Source: Vibrio cincinnatiensis DSM 19608 (lineage in GTDB: Bacteria; Pseudomonadota; Gammaproteobacteria; Enterobacterales; Vibrionaceae). From it: a stretch of DNA of 64,000 bases. The stretch lies in the NCBI RefSeq assembly GCF_900167345.1, contig NZ_FUXB01000016.1, positions 1 through 64,000 of the forward strand, written 5' to 3'. Numbering within the stretch: the first letter of the stretch is position 1; each line of letters starts with the position of its first letter. Made by a program: the position numbers and the translations under genes. This document shows, in pieces, positions 28,001 to 36,602 of this stretch. The notes below the pieces were generated by a model. The model did no database searches, was not told where the DNA came from, and saw nothing but the letters and a program-made list of their open reading frames with translations.

Positions 28001-28960
28001 TCTCGAACTGAATTACGGACTATCTGGGCAGAAACGACGCATAAGATGCAAGCGCTGCGTGATAACCCTGCTTGTGCTGATCAAGAATTTGTCGCTAAAC
28101 AAGAGAATAATGACCCCGGTTTGAACGTCTCGCTCTCTTTTGATGTGAACCAAGACATTGCTGCACCTTATATTGCGAAAGGGATAAAACCTAAAATGGC
28201 CATTTTGCGTGAGCAAGGGGTTAACTCTCATGTTGAAATGGCGGCGGCTTTTGATCGCGCTGGCTTTCATGCCGTCGATGTACATATGAGTGATATTTTA
28301 ACAGGCCAAGCGGTATTGGATGAGTATCAAGGTCTGGTGGCTTGTGGTGGCTTCTCTTATGGCGACGTGTTAGGGGCCGGTGAAGGCTGGGCAAAATCGG
28401 TGTTGTTCAATACACAAGCGCGTGATCAGTTTGAAGGGTTTTTTAATCGTCAAGATACCTTCTCACTCGGTGTGTGTAATGGTTGTCAGATGCTCTCTAA
28501 CTTAAAAGAGTTAATTCCCGGTGCGGATTTATGGCCACGGTTTGTACGTAATGAATCAGAACGGTTTGAAGCTCGCTTTAGCTTAGTGGAAGTGCAAAAA
28601 TCCGATTCATTATTCTTTGCGGATATGGCGGGCTCTCGCATGCCGATTGCGGTTTCTCATGGCGAAGGTCGTGTGGAAGTTCGTGATGATGCGCATTTAG
28701 CCGCTATTGAACAGTCTGGTACGATTGCGGTACGTTTTGTTGATAATTTCGGTCAGCCGACTCAGCAGTATCCGAATAACCCGAACGGTTCACCGAATGC
28801 GATTACTGGCTTAACCACTCAAGATGGTCGCGTCACGATCATGATGCCACACCCAGAGCGAGTGTTCCGCACGGTTGCCAACTCATGGCACCCCGACAAT
28901 TGGGGTGAAAATGGTGCTTGGATGCGAATGTTCCAAAATGCCCGTAAATATTTAGGGTAA
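25067..28960 (+). CDS. purL: Phosphoribosylformylglycinamidine synthase (single-chain PurL)
   Basis: PurL catalyses the fourth step of de novo purine synthesis, using ATP and glutamine. The 1297-residue protein is the large single-chain form of gammaproteobacteria (E. coli 1295). Visible landmarks are the N-terminal PurS-like part, ATP-binding synthetase motifs such as [10 protein letters not shown] near residue 296, and a C-terminal glutamine amidotransferase domain with the nucleophile in G-V-C-N-G-C-Q-M near 1138 and M-P-H-P-E-R near 1263. It is monocistronic: a PurR box and promoter lie upstream and a terminator downstream. Confidence 0.98.
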   Translation: MRILRGSPALSEFRVQKLLEACREQNLPVTGIYAEFMHFADLKAELGASDLSKLEKLLTYGPTIQEHQPQGLLLLVTPRPGTISPWSSKATDIAHNCGLAQVKRLERGTAYYVESESTLSELQQAVLQSLLHDRMMETVFTELDSAAALFSVAEPAPMSQVDVLTGGRVALEEANISLGLALAEDEIDYLVESFTQLGRNPNDIELMMFAQANSEHCRHKIFNADWTIDGVEQPKSLFKMIKNTFEVTPDHVLSAYKDNAAVMTGSKVGRFFPDPNSRQYGYHHEDAHILMKVETHNHPTAISPWPGAATGSGGEIRDEGATGIGGKPKAGLVGFTVSNLRIPGFVQPWESDFGKPSRIVTALDIMIEGPLGGAAFNNEFGRPNLLGYFRTYEEKVTSHAGEEVRGYHKPIMIAGGMGNIRDEHVQKKEIPVGAKLIVLGGPAMNIGLGGGAASSMASGQSAEDLDFASVQRENPEMERRCQEVIDRCWQMGDANPIAFIHDVGAGGISNALPELVNDGDRGGVFQLRDVPNDEPGMSPLEIWCNESQERYVMAVAPENMPVFDAICRRERAPYAVVGEATEARHLTLEDSHFDNTPIDMPMDILLGKPPKMHRDAVTQKVVSPALDRCGIDINDALDRVLRLPAVAEKTFLITIGDRSVTGLVARDQMVGPWQIPVANCAVTAASFDTYHGEAMSMGERTPVALLDFGASARLAVGESLTNIAATDIGDIKHIKLSANWMSPAGHPGEDAGLYEAVKAVGEELCPALGLTIPVGKDSMSMKTKWQENGEQKEVTSPLSLIITAFARVDDVRNTVTPQLRTDQGDSCLLLVDLGNGKNRLGATALAQVYKQLGDKPADVDNAEQLKGFFDAMQTLVRTQQLLAYHDKGDGGLLVTLAEMAFAGHCGITANIEALGDDALAALFNEELGAVIQVKNDELDDVLSVLAEYGLADCSHVIGAVECSDKFVINQGAQILIDRSRTELRTIWAETTHKMQALRDNPACADQEFVAKQENNDPGLNVSLSFDVNQDIAAPYIAKGIKPKMAILREQGVNSHVEMAAAFDRAGFHAVDVHMSDILTGQAVLDEYQGLVACGGFSYGDVLGAGEGWAKSVLFNTQARDQFEGFFNRQDTFSLGVCNGCQMLSNLKELIPGADLWPRFVRNESERFEARFSLVEVQKSDSLFFADMAGSRMPIAVSHGEGRVEVRDDAHLAAIEQSGTIAVRFVDNFGQPTQQYPNNPNGSPNAITGLTTQDGRVTIMMPHPERVFRTVANSWHPDNWGENGAWMRMFQNARKYLG

Positions 28961-28967
28961 TGGATGA

Positions 28968-28995
28968 GGGCCTAGGTTTCTAGGCCCTTTCTTTT
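28968..28995 (+). terminator. Intrinsic terminator after purL
   Basis: GGGCCTAG at 28968-28975 pairs perfectly with CTAGGCCC at 28980-28987 around a GTTT loop, followed by TTTCTTTT. It lies eight bases after the purL stop and may also serve the converging gene at 28997. Confidence 0.9.
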
Positions 28996-28996
28996 G

Positions 28997-29188
28997 TTAG
29001 CGAAATTGTCCAACGTTAGGTAAAAATTCAAAGCCAGCACTGGCTAAACGCGCTTCGAGTTTTGTGCGATCGATATCAAAATAAGCAACAAGCTTATCCA
29101 AATCTCCCTCAAATTCATCACGCAATTTCATATTGACAATACTCATCAGCATGATGGGATCCATACTGGCAAAGTTGTTGAGATTCAT
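28997..29188 (-). CDS. DUF4250 domain-containing small protein
   Basis: The 63-residue protein matches the DUF4250 family, recognisable by P-I-M-L-M-S-I-V-N-M-K-L-R-D at about residues 11-24 and the acidic D-L-D-K-L-V-A-Y-F-D segment after it. No function is established. It follows the yaeP-like gene on the same strand with two bases between them, so the two are co-transcribed. A usable ribosome binding site overlaps the upstream stop. Confidence 0.8.
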   Translation of the reverse strand: MNLNNFASMDPIMLMSIVNMKLRDEFEGDLDKLVAYFDIDRTKLEARLASAGFEFLPNVGQFR

Positions 29189-29190
29189 TC

Positions 29191-29394
29191 TTAGTCCTCA
29201 AAATCAGAAATCAGTAGATTTGCCGCTGCGAATGCGGCTTTTTCGCGGGTCTCTTTCGGTAAAGAGGTATCGGCAGCCACTTCATTGAGTGCTCGAATGG
29301 CGCAGGAAATGGCTTGTGGGATATAAGCTTGATCGCCACTGCCAATTTGTGCGTAGAGCTCACGCACTAAGTCACAACAACCGTAAACTTGCAT
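29191..29394 (-). CDS. yaeP: YaeP/UPF0253-family protein
   Basis: This 67-residue protein aligns by eye with E. coli YaeP (UPF0253): it shares the L-I/V-R-x-x-Y-A-x-I-x-S-G-D start, the A-L-N-E-V/M-A-A-D core and the ending E-K-A-A-x-A-A-A-N-L-L. No function is known. In E. coli yaeP also lies near proS and the trmO gene, so the neighbourhood is conserved. It is the first gene of a two-gene leftward unit. Confidence 0.85.
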   Translation of the reverse strand: MQVYGCCDLVRELYAQIGSGDQAYIPQAISCAIRALNEVAADTSLPKETREKAAFAAANLLISDFED

Positions 29395-29632
29395 GGTTTA
29401 TTCCTATCTTAATAAATGATAACTGCTCTCAATAATACTACAGAGAGCCGGAAGAACACAAAACTCTCATTTTGCGCAGGCGCAACGTGATGAAAGGATG
29501 GGTGAATTAATCAACCGTTGATGATTGTTGCGGTTATTGGACGTTGAGGTTTTGACTCAATAAGGATGAGTGCCCTAAATCGCCTCTGTTTTTTATCGAG
29601 AGAAAAAGAGGGAAATGGTTAAAGATAAATAA

Positions 29633-29655
29633 AAAGGCTGCGATTAGCAGCCTTT
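29633..29655 (-). terminator. Intrinsic terminator after proS
   Basis: AAAGGCTGC at 29633-29641 pairs perfectly with GCAGCCTTT at 29647-29655 around a five-base loop. Read on the minus strand the stem is followed by T residues, as expected for termination of proS 20 bases downstream of its stop. The rest of 29395-29632 shows no feature I can name beyond the presumed promoter of the yaeP gene. Confidence 0.8.
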
Positions 29656-29674
29656 ATGAATAACAGCAAGAAAA

Positions 29675-31390
29675 TTAAACCAATTGTGCTTGAATAAAGC
29701 TCACCATGTTGGCCATCGGTACGGCAGATTTTTCACCGCTGCGTCGATGTTTATATTCGAAATTCCCTTCATCCATACTGCGATCACCAATGATGATTGT
29801 ATGAGGAATACCAATCAATTCCATATCAGAGAACATAACGCCAGGGCGTTCTTTACGATCGTCAAAGAGAACATCGATACCGGCTGCGGTCAGTTCTGCG
29901 TACAATTTCTCTGCCGCTTCTTGAACGCGCTCAGATTTGTGCATGTTCATCGGTACGATAGCCACTTGGAAAGGGGCAATGGCATCTGGCCATATGATGC
30001 CGTATTTATCGTTGTTTTGTTCGATAGCAGAGGCCACCACGCGTGAGACACCAATACCGTAACAACCCATCTCTAGAATGGTGTTCTTACCGTTTGAGTC
30101 CAATACACCACAGTTCATTTTCTCTGAATAGTTGGTACCCAGTTGGAAGATGTGGCCGACTTCGATACCCCGTTTAAGTAGCAGGGTACCGTTACCGCAT
30201 GGGCTTGGGTCACCTTCAACGACATTACGCAAATCTTCTACTTTGCCCAGTTCAACATCACGACCCCAGTTGATACCAAAGTAGTGTTTGCCATCTATGT
30301 TTGCGCCAGCGCCAAAATCGCTCATCACCGCGACACTGCGATCGACGATAAAGGGTAATTTTAGGCCAACAGGACCAAGCGAACCTGGGCCTGCACCAAT
30401 GAGAGCGCGGATTTCTTCTTCACTTGCCATTTCAAGCGGGGAAGCTACTTCAGAAAGATGCTCTGCTTTAATCTCGTTTAATTCATGATCGCCACGAATG
30501 ATCAGGGCAATAATGGGCGCTTCAATGCCATCAGATGCTTTGACAAATAGGGTTTTAACCGTTTTTTCGATGGGCAAACCATGTTGCTCAACCAATTCTG
30601 CAATGGTTTTTGCATTCGGCGTGTCAACCAGTGTCATCATTTGAGTTGGCGCAGCACGTTCAATCGCAGGGGCAACGGCCTCTGCTTTTTCAATGTTAGC
30701 GGCATAATCCGATTCGGTTGAGAAGGCAATAATATCTTCGCCGCTTTCTGCCAATACGTGGAATTCGTGTGAACCATTACCACCGATAGCGCCGGTATCG
30801 GCTAATACTGGGCGGTAATCAAGCCCCATGCGGTCGAAAGCTTTACAGTAAGCTTGGTGCATGGCTTGGTAAGATTTTTCTAATCCAGCTTTGTCGATGT
30901 CGAAGCTATAAGCATCCATCATACAGAATTCACGGGCGCGCATAACGCCAAAACGAGGGCGGCGTTCATCACGGAATTTAGTCTGGATTTGGTACAGATT
31001 CAGAGGCAATTGTTTATAAGAGCTCACCTCATTACGCACTAAGCTGGTGATCACTTCCTCAGCGGTTGGGCTAAGTACAAACGGACGAACATGGCGGTCA
31101 GTAAAGCGAAGTAGCTCGGGGCCCATTTTTTCAGAGCGACCTGTTTCTTCCCACAGTTCAAACGGTTGAACTACGGGCATTAAGGTTTCAATAGCACCGG
31201 CATTGTCGATCTCTTGACGAACAATATTTTCGACTTTACGCAAGACGCGCAGACCTGTAGGTAGCCAAGTATAAAGACCTGAAGCTAGCTTACGGATCAT
31301 ACCTGCACGTAGCATGAGCTGATGGCTCACAACTTCTGCGTCGTTTGGAGTCTCCTTTAGAGTAGAAAGAAGATATTTACTGGTACGCAT
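29675..31390 (-). CDS. proS: Prolyl-tRNA synthetase (bacterial type with editing domain)
   Basis: ProRS charges tRNA-Pro. The 571-residue class II synthetase shows motif 2 around [13 protein letters not shown] near residue 138, motif 3 G-C-Y-G-I-G-V-S-R near 443, and an inserted YbaK-like editing domain between about 225 and 400 that removes misacylated alanine. Length is that of E. coli ProS (572). Confidence 0.98.
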   Translation of the reverse strand: MRTSKYLLSTLKETPNDAEVVSHQLMLRAGMIRKLASGLYTWLPTGLRVLRKVENIVRQEIDNAGAIETLMPVVQPFELWEETGRSEKMGPELLRFTDRHVRPFVLSPTAEEVITSLVRNEVSSYKQLPLNLYQIQTKFRDERRPRFGVMRAREFCMMDAYSFDIDKAGLEKSYQAMHQAYCKAFDRMGLDYRPVLADTGAIGGNGSHEFHVLAESGEDIIAFSTESDYAANIEKAEAVAPAIERAAPTQMMTLVDTPNAKTIAELVEQHGLPIEKTVKTLFVKASDGIEAPIIALIIRGDHELNEIKAEHLSEVASPLEMASEEEIRALIGAGPGSLGPVGLKLPFIVDRSVAVMSDFGAGANIDGKHYFGINWGRDVELGKVEDLRNVVEGDPSPCGNGTLLLKRGIEVGHIFQLGTNYSEKMNCGVLDSNGKNTILEMGCYGIGVSRVVASAIEQNNDKYGIIWPDAIAPFQVAIVPMNMHKSERVQEAAEKLYAELTAAGIDVLFDDRKERPGVMFSDMELIGIPHTIIIGDRSMDEGNFEYKHRRSGEKSAVPMANMVSFIQAQLV

Positions 31391-31482
31391 TTAGGTATCC
31401 GTTCATTAAAAGTTTAAAGGATTACCACCGAGTAGGTGGTAAAAATACATGAGCTGCTAATAATATCAGTCAAACGCTCATG

Positions 31483-32178
31483 TCAAAAGCGTTCTATTGT
31501 TGTGACCGTCACTAACTGCTCATTGACGGTGAATTTTACGTTAAGGTCGTACAAATTTACCGCATATTCCCGTGGATCTGGGCGATTTTTCTTATAAGCA
31601 GGGCGGGGGTCTTGGGCTAACACTTCCGCAATCACCGCTTGTTGAGTCTGGCCTTGGGGTAAGTTTTGGAGCGTATTGAGTGCTGATTGGCTAAATATCA
31701 CGTCACTGCGGCTGGGTTCATTATCTGCATATCCGCCTTTTGCTTCTGGAATTGCATCGGAATAGGGGATATAGGGTTTTATATCAACAATGGGGGTTCC
31801 GTTAACCAAATCGACACTCCCCAGTTCTAAGTAAATTTGTTCTTCCTGTTTCACGACACCTTTGAGCTCTACTGCTGACATGCCAATTCCATTGGGGCGA
31901 AAGGTGGATCGAGAAGCCAGTACGCCGATGCGTTCATTTCCACCCAAACGAGGGGGGCGAACGGTGGGTTTCCAGCCTGAGGATAAATTCTTATCAAACA
32001 AAAAAAGCAGCCAGAGGTGACTAAATTGTTCAATACCTCGTACGGCTTCTAAGCAATTCAGTTCTCCAAGTAATTTGACTCGGGCTGTCGCACTGGGAAC
32101 AAGGCGAGGCTGACGGGGTACAGCAAATTTCTCTTGATAAGGGCTTTCTATTATCGCAATGGGATCAAGGTTATACAT
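31483..32178 (-). CDS. trmO: tRNA (N6-threonylcarbamoyladenosine(37)-N6)-methyltransferase TrmO
   Basis: TrmO (TsaA/YaeB) methylates t6A37 to m6t6A in tRNA-Thr using S-adenosylmethionine. The 231-residue protein has the conserved E-S-P-Y-Q-E-K-F-A-V-P-R-Q-P-R-L start, H-L-W-L-L-F-L-F and R-S-T-F-R-P-N-G-I-G-M-S of the UPF0066 family, and D-P-R-P-A-Y near the C-terminus. ATG at 32178 is preferred because it matches the family length (E. coli 235). A TTG six codons earlier is possible. The gene is next to proS, as in E. coli. Confidence 0.94.
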   Translation of the reverse strand: MYNLDPIAIIESPYQEKFAVPRQPRLVPSATARVKLLGELNCLEAVRGIEQFSHLWLLFLFDKNLSSGWKPTVRPPRLGGNERIGVLASRSTFRPNGIGMSAVELKGVVKQEEQIYLELGSVDLVNGTPIVDIKPYIPYSDAIPEAKGGYADNEPSRSDVIFSQSALNTLQNLPQGQTQQAVIAEVLAQDPRPAYKKNRPDPREYAVNLYDLNVKFTVNEQLVTVTTIERF

Positions 32179-32271
32179 TATCGTGATATTAGGCAAAAAA
32201 CAGAGCTAACAAAATATCACAGCCTTAATCATAAATCGCTTGCAAAATCTTTGATAATCACTCTTAATTGT

Positions 32272-32290
32272 ATTGTTATAACATAACAAT
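32272..32290. promoter_or_regulatory. Zur box upstream of rpmE2-rpmJ2
   Basis: ATTGTTAT-AAC-ATAACAAT is an inverted repeat with eight-base arms. The core TGTTATAACATAACA differs at one position from the Zur consensus TGTTATANTATAACA. It lies 15 bases before the rpmE2 start, so zinc-bound Zur would block expression. This matches the known role of these zinc-free ribosomal protein paralogues. Confidence 0.85.
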
Positions 32291-32305
32291 TTTATAGGAG
32301 TAGAC

Positions 32306-32554
32306 ATGAAAGAGGGCATTCATCCGGAATATCGGCCAGTGGTATTCCATGATACGAGCGTTGATCACTACTTTGTGATTGGTTCGACGTTGAAAACGGA
32401 TAGGACGATTGAATTTGAAGGAAAAATCTATCCTTATTTTACGATTGAAGTGTCATCACAGTCACACCCGTTCTACACCGGAAAACAGAGAGTCGTTCAA
32501 AAAGAAGGACGTGTTGCAAACTTCAATCGTCGATTTTCTCGTTTTAGTGAATAA
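32306..32554 (+). CDS. rpmE2: 50S ribosomal protein L31 type B (zinc-free paralogue)
   Basis: This 82-residue protein is a type B L31 (start [14 protein letters not shown], then S-H-P-F-Y-T-G near residue 52). It contains no cysteine and so cannot bind zinc, unlike the housekeeping form. Under zinc shortage it replaces the zinc protein on the ribosome and frees zinc. TAGGAG at 32294-32299 is the ribosome binding site. It is co-transcribed with rpmJ2. Confidence 0.95.
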   Translation: MKEGIHPEYRPVVFHDTSVDHYFVIGSTLKTDRTIEFEGKIYPYFTIEVSSQSHPFYTGKQRVVQKEGRVANFNRRFSRFSE

Positions 32555-32564
32555 GGAAGAGTAA

Positions 32565-32690
32565 GTGAAAGTATTAAGTTCGTTAAAGAGTGCCAAGAGT
32601 CGCCACCCTGATTGTCAAGTGGTTCGTCGTCGTGGTCGTTTATATGTTATTTGTAAAACGAATCCACGTTTTAAAGCGGTGCAGCGTTAG
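32565..32690 (+). CDS. rpmJ2: 50S ribosomal protein L36 type B (zinc-free paralogue)
   Basis: A GTG-started frame of 41 residues, beginning M-K-V-L-S-S-L-K and ending with [17 protein letters not shown], matches the alternative L36. Only two cysteines remain, at about positions 17 and 30, so the four-ligand zinc site of ordinary L36 is lost. AAGGAAGAG at 32553-32561 precedes the start. It lies 10 bases after rpmE2 in the same Zur-controlled unit. Confidence 0.92.
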   Translation: MKVLSSLKSAKSRHPDCQVVRRRGRLYVICKTNPRFKAVQR

Positions 32691-32728
32691 CGGGGGGAGT
32701 AAACTCGAAGCGATTTATAAGGATTTGA

Positions 32729-32767
32729 ACAATAAGGGAAGTGAATATCGCGCTTCCCTTATTGTTA
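32729..32767. terminator. Bidirectional terminator between rpmJ2 and yaiI
   Basis: AACAATAAGGGAAG at 32729-32742 pairs perfectly over 14 bases with CTTCCCTTATTGTT at 32754-32767, with an 11-base loop. The AT-rich outer part supplies T-rich ends on both strands. It separates the converging transcripts. Confidence 0.85.
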
Positions 32768-32768
32768 T

Positions 32769-33215
32769 TTAGCGCCGTTTGGTTAGCCATTTGTCGAGGT
32801 GATTGGCAAACTCGCGTCGCTCTGTTTGTGAAAGGGCGCTGGGGCCACCCGTTTGAATGCCACTTGAGCGCATGGTATCGAGGAAGTCTCGAATATTTAA
32901 ACGTGCTTTAATGGTTTCGGTGGTGAAAAGCTCACCTCTTGGGCTTAATGCGAGAGCCCCTTTGCTGATTACTTCATCTGCCAGAGGGATATCTGAGGTG
33001 ATCACCAGATCATGGGCATCGACACGTTTAACGATTTCGTTATCAGCAATGTCAAACCCTGCTGGTACTTGCACTGCGAAAATATTGGCGCGTTTAGGGA
33101 GAGGTATCAGGTGGTTTGCCACAAAAGTGCATTCAACCCCCGTACGCTCTGCTGCCCGAATTAAGGTTTCCCGAATCACTTTCGGGCAAGCATCGGCATC
33201 AACCCAAATTTTCAT
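32769..33215 (-). CDS. yaiI: YaiI/YqxD-family protein (UPF0178, DUF188)
   Basis: The 148-residue protein matches the UPF0178 family, with W-V-D-A-D-A-C-P at residues 4-11, [18 protein letters not shown] near 63-80 and S-P-R-G-E-L-F near 93. The aspartates resemble a PIN-like nuclease fold, but activity is unproven. Its start overlaps the stop of the upstream gene by four bases (ATGA), so the two are translationally coupled. Confidence 0.9.
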   Translation of the reverse strand: MKIWVDADACPKVIRETLIRAAERTGVECTFVANHLIPLPKRANIFAVQVPAGFDIADNEIVKRVDAHDLVITSDIPLADEVISKGALALSPRGELFTTETIKARLNIRDFLDTMRSSGIQTGGPSALSQTERREFANHLDKWLTKRR

Positions 33216-33508
33216 ACGGTTTCCTTATTCAGTAAGGCTATTTCCAGCTGTTCGACTCGGGCAATGAGCGCGAGAACGGTTTGTTCGAGCTCTTGAATTC
33301 GTTGTTGATCGTCATTTTTTGATGTGGCGATTTCCACTTTGGGGACTCGCTGGCTATTTTTCCAACTTTTGATGGCTGAAATTATCGCTGGCATGGGAAT
33401 GCTGGAGGATAACCGGGCTTTCACTAAGGCGACGGTGGGCTCTTTCCCTTGTTGTTGTAGCTGAGCCAAGATAGTGGCTAACTCGTGGGTGACGTCTTTG
33501 GTGAGCAT
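33212..33508 (-). CDS. Small protein with KfrA-N-like DNA-binding region and C-terminal coiled coil
   Basis: The 98-residue protein has an N-terminal part with [13 protein letters not shown] followed by I-K-S-W-K, resembling the winged N-terminal domain of KfrA-type DNA-binding proteins. Residues about 70-95 form a likely coiled coil rich in E, Q and L. The start at 33508 is supported by AAGGA six bases upstream; an ATG ten codons earlier has a poorer site. Its stop overlaps the yaiI start. Function is unknown, and DNA binding is inference from the fold resemblance. Confidence 0.75.
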   Translation of the reverse strand: MLTKDVTHELATILAQLQQQGKEPTVALVKARLSSSIPMPAIISAIKSWKNSQRVPKVEIATSKNDDQQRIQELEQTVLALIARVEQLEIALLNKETV

Positions 33509-33577
33509 AATGGATCCTTGTATTTGGTCTGGTTTCATCTTACTGATAAATCACCGTTAGCAAAAGAGGGAGCTTGA

Positions 33578-33595
33578 TGTAAGAGATCTCTCACA
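33578..33595. promoter_or_regulatory. VarA (GacA/UvrY-type) activator box upstream of csrB
   Basis: TGTAAG-AGATCT-CTCACA is an 18-base near-palindrome matching the GacA/UvrY upstream activating sequence TGTAAG-N6-CTTACA at all but one position. It lies about 160-180 bases before the likely csrB start, the distance seen for UvrY at E. coli csrB. A hairpin-forming repeat (CTCTCACA/TGTGAGAG, 33588-33608) overlaps it. Confidence 0.8.
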
Positions 33596-33756
33596 AAAAC
33601 TGTGAGAGAAGAGCGTTTTATTATGATTTTTAATGGGGTGTTTTTATATAGTTGTATGAATTTAAAGGATTTTATTGTTCATTGGTGAGTTGGGGACGCT
33701 TGGGTTACTTACTTAGAGGGGTTGTAAAAAGGAGGGGAAGAGGTAGATTAAACCTT

Positions 33757-34148
33757 GTCGAGAGGGAAAGTGACACGGAATTGGAACGATTCACGGAAGA
33801 ACACTTCAGGATGAATACGGTGAGTAAGGATATTCGCTGAGTAGGAATGATGGAGCAATAAGGATACGACCATTAACAAGATGTTGATGGGCATGGATCG
33901 CAAGGACCCTATGGATGAGGCAGGGATACCATCAGGATGATGGAAGGACACCGCTCAGGGAACAAGTGATGAAAGCTGACCGGGATAGGTGAGCGAAAAG
34001 GATTGTTAGGACACCGTCAAGGTGGCGATGCAGAGGATTGGGTTGCAGGATTCAACCGCTATTAAGGATGATGCAGGGAGCAACCATTGGTAGCCGGATA
34101 GCTACAAGTAAAACTTAAGCCCCGATACACTAGTGTCGGGGCTTTTCT
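33757..34148 (+). ncRNA. csrB: CsrB-family regulatory RNA (CsrA antagonist)
   Basis: Between about 33731 and 34100 I count more than 20 GGA motifs, many as AGGA or GGGA, in a stretch with no credible reading frame. It ends in a rho-independent terminator at 34117-34148. This is the signature of CsrB RNAs, which bind many CsrA dimers at GGA hairpin loops and so relieve CsrA repression. Vibrio species carry two to four such RNAs under VarS/VarA, and a VarA-type box lies at 33578-33595. The 5' end is an estimate, set after a TTGTAA/TAGATT promoter-like pair at 33722-33749. Length would be about 390 bases. Confidence 0.85.
34117..34148 (+). terminator. Intrinsic terminator of csrB
   Basis: AAGCCCCGA at 34117-34125 pairs with TCGGGGCTT at 34136-34144, followed by T-rich sequence. 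Further pairing inside the loop is possible. The stretch after it, 34149-34342, holds only a small hairpin at 34282-34301 and the GNAT gene leader. Confidence 0.88.
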
Positions 34149-34342
34149 TGATATTTTCAAGAGTGCCATCTCGGTTTGAACGGCTCATAGCGTGAATAAA
34201 TAGAATAATGATTTGATGTGGTAAAAACCTTATCAAGATCAATACAGCATCGTCAGCATTGGTTTACTTTCTCGCACGTTTCTTAAAGCTTGGTCTTTAA
34301 GAGCGGGTGAGTTCTAGAATATCTGCAAACAAAGGATTGTCA

Positions 34343-34831
34343 GTGACGATAGTGACACGTAGAACATTAATTGTTCCTTATACCGATGCGTTTGAATCTG
34401 ACTTTTTAATGCTCAATTGTTGTGTGAAAAATCGGGCCCAAATGAATGGCCCAAAAACCGTCGCATCAGCTCGGCAGCTCTTTCAGCGTCTCTTGCATGA
34501 TGATCATTTATATGCCATGGCGGTGTTAGATAACTATAACCGAGAATACATGGGGCACATGTATATTGAGGTAGATGATGAACAGGCCGAACTCGGTTTT
34601 TTGTTTGATAAAGCCTATTGGGGACAAGGTTTGGCGAGTGAAGCTTTGAGCGCTTTTTTCCCTAATATTTGCCAGCGTTTGAAGCTAAAACAAGTGATTT
34701 CTATGGTGAATGTGGAACATGCTTCGGCGATTGCCATCTTACATAAGTTGGGTTTTCATCATCAACATACTCAAGAAGAGATGTTTGGTCATTTTCACCA
34801 ATACCAATGGGTGTCAACGGAGCTTGAATAA
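34343..34831 (+). CDS. GNAT-family N-acetyltransferase (RimJ/RimL type)
   Basis: The protein of about 162 residues belongs to the GNAT superfamily, close to RimJ/RimL-type acetyltransferases, which transfer acetyl groups from acetyl-CoA to protein N-termini or small amines. The conserved acetyl-CoA-binding element is Y-W-G-Q-G-L-A-S-E-A, and the later V-N-V-E-H-A-S-A-I-A-I-L-H-K-L-G-F segment is typical. The GTG at 34343 is preferred because AAAGGA lies six bases upstream. A GTG 12 codons earlier also stays in frame. The substrate cannot be deduced. Confidence 0.85.
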   Translation: MTIVTRRTLIVPYTDAFESDFLMLNCCVKNRAQMNGPKTVASARQLFQRLLHDDHLYAMAVLDNYNREYMGHMYIEVDDEQAELGFLFDKAYWGQGLASEALSAFFPNICQRLKLKQVISMVNVEHASAIAILHKLGFHHQHTQEEMFGHFHQYQWVSTELE

Positions 34832-34840
34832 CCGCTTACG

Positions 34841-35140
34841 TTATATTCGGTAGGGAGGGAGCTGAATCTTGAATGGGTGAAACCCGACCATCATGAGCTC
34901 TCCTTGATAACAATCATCACCGAGTGCTGAAAACTCAAAATAGTAGATCGTATGCCAACGCCAGCCTTTGTCTGGCGTTTTCCATTTATGGTGACCGAAA
35001 GAGACGCTAAGAAGCTGCAACTCTAGGTTAGAACAGTGACGAGTAATGTGTCGTTTCGCTATCTCAGATTGACGTCGTTGCTGCCAAAAAGCAAAGCAGA
35101 GCACGCTGAGTAAAAGGAGATGAATGAGGTTGCTCGTCAT
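34841..35140 (-). CDS. DUF3301 domain-containing membrane-anchored protein
   Basis: The 99-residue protein has a single N-terminal membrane segment (about residues 4-18, L-I-H-L-L-L-L-S-V-L-C-F-A-F-W) followed by a soluble domain with R-W-H-T-I-Y-Y-F-E-F-S near residue 61. This is the layout of DUF3301. Function is unknown. It lies 18 bases after the DUF3549 gene on the same strand, a pair usually kept together in Vibrionaceae, so they probably act or are expressed together. Confidence 0.83.
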   Translation of the reverse strand: MTSNLIHLLLLSVLCFAFWQQRRQSEIAKRHITRHCSNLELQLLSVSFGHHKWKTPDKGWRWHTIYYFEFSALGDDCYQGELMMVGFHPFKIQLPPYRI

Positions 35141-35158
35141 GAATGCTTCTTCCTTGAT

Positions 35159-36199
35159 TTATGATGACTGTTTCGTTGAGTGCTGTAGCTGGAGCAGCGC
35201 TTGGGCTAATTCAGGTGATGGACTTGTATGTAGCAAAGGCAATAACACCATGCGTAGTTCCGGTAACATGACTAAATCTGCAAAGAGTTGGTTAAACAGG
35301 GCTTGATTACCAGTTTGTGCTAAGCGAAGTAAAAAACGTTGAGCGCGACCAGCCTCTTTGAGTGTTGACCAAGCTCGTCCGGCAAGACCAATTAATACCT
35401 CTGGATGGCAATCGTCAGGGGTAGCGAGGATGGCATCCGTCAATTTGTCTAAATAGTTTGGTGTTGCGCCTGAAAGGGCTCGCACCAAGGCTGAGAGCAA
35501 AAAGAGATCCGTTTGTGAGTGGGTCATTTGCTCTTTCGCCATCTCGTACAGCTTACTGGCAATGTTATCGGGAATACTGACATGCTCAAGCACTCCAAGC
35601 AGAGCATACAGTGGTGAGCTGGGGAGGTGGTTAAGTGCTTTACGAATCAATACACGATTGTTTTGATCTAAACGAACGCCAATATCACTGATGCCTTGTA
35701 GACCGACCGTTTGCCAATTTTCCCACCCAAGCCCTCCGGAAAAATAGTGTTGAGCATGTTCATAATATTGGCTGGTGGGCAAATGAAATTGGGCTCGAAT
35801 TTGGCTATGGAAAACGGCCATTTTCTCTTCGGTTGGTTTAAAAGTGTAGGGGTTATTGGCTAATTTTTGTTGCTGGGCTTCGGTGAGTGTTTGTTGTAAG
35901 CGGGAGCCCATCGCTTCAATCACATACTTGATAAACTGATTCACCTCGGCTTGGATAAGTAAGCCTCGCTCATCCAGTGGAAATTTCTCGAACCAGATCC
36001 ACGGCTGCTGATGTTCATTCCAATACACAATGGCTAAGTGAGCCTGGCGTTGTAAAGGGTAAGGATAGGGCTGCTGGCCTTGTTCAATTTTTTGAAATTG
36101 TTTTGCTTCGATTGGCTGAATTCTCCGGCCAAGATCAAACACCAAGTATTGGCAGCCACTGTGATGAAGCAGAGCCGTAAGGGTATGGATAGGTTGCAT
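35159..36199 (-). CDS. DUF3549 family protein
   Basis: The protein of about 346 residues matches DUF3549, with the start I-H-T-L-T-A-L-L and Y-L-V-F-D-L-G-R-R-I near residue 17. The C-terminal half appears all-helical and repeat-like (HEAT-type), with many leucine- and alanine-rich segments. No function is known. ATG at 36199 gives the family N-terminus. A TTG three codons earlier (36208) has the better ribosome binding site (AGGA, five bases away), so the true start is open. Confidence 0.82.
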   Translation of the reverse strand: MQPIHTLTALLHHSGCQYLVFDLGRRIQPIEAKQFQKIEQGQQPYPYPLQRQAHLAIVYWNEHQQPWIWFEKFPLDERGLLIQAEVNQFIKYVIEAMGSRLQQTLTEAQQQKLANNPYTFKPTEEKMAVFHSQIRAQFHLPTSQYYEHAQHYFSGGLGWENWQTVGLQGISDIGVRLDQNNRVLIRKALNHLPSSPLYALLGVLEHVSIPDNIASKLYEMAKEQMTHSQTDLFLLSALVRALSGATPNYLDKLTDAILATPDDCHPEVLIGLAGRAWSTLKEAGRAQRFLLRLAQTGNQALFNQLFADLVMLPELRMVLLPLLHTSPSPELAQALLQLQHSTKQSS

Positions 36200-36281
36200 A
36201 GCGATCAATTTGGTCCTAACTTTTTGTCATGAATAGATGGTATCATCTGCCGCTAATTCAAGGCTAGCGATGTAAACTTTC

Positions 36282-36602
36282 ATGATAAATCCAACGGAGT
36301 TCACCGTTTTATTACCCGCATTGGAAAGAGAGCTTAAAGCGGCAGCTTTATGGCAAACCCAGCGGCCAGAAGATCAATCTCTGCAAAGTACAGAGCCCTT
36401 TTCATTGGATACATTGCATCCCCATGAGTGGTTACAATGGATTTTTTTACCGCGTATGCAGCAGTTATTGGCAGATAAAGCCCCATTACCGCAAGGTTTT
36501 TTACTTACGCCTTATTTTGATGAAGTGTGGAAAGAACACCCACAATATCAGGCAATATTGACGGTGTTACACCAGATAGATGGGGCAGTGGCATCATGTT
36601 AG
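36282..36602 (+). CDS. yqcC: YqcC family protein (DUF446)
   Basis: The 106-residue protein matches YqcC, recognisable by L-E-R-E-L-K-A-A-A-L-W near residue 14, F-S-L-D-T-L-H-P-H-E-W-L-Q-W-I-F-L-P-R-M near 41-60 and P-Y-F-D-E-V-W near 77. Function is unknown. Its end overlaps the start of truC by seven bases, the same arrangement as in E. coli (yqcC-truC), so translation is coupled and a role around tRNA modification is possible. Confidence 0.88.
   Translation: MINPTEFTVLLPALERELKAAALWQTQRPEDQSLQSTEPFSLDTLHPHEWLQWIFLPRMQQLLADKAPLPQGFLLTPYFDEVWKEHPQYQAILTVLHQIDGAVASC

Noticed and set aside
33652..33840. Open reading frame of 62 codons on the plus strand
   Set aside because: It lies in the csrB promoter and 5' part, has no ribosome binding site, and its composition follows the GGA-rich RNA.
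34282..34301. CTTAAAG/CTTTAAG hairpin before the GNAT gene
   Set aside because: It has a short AT-rich stem without a T-run. It could be a weak leader hairpin, but nothing supports a function.
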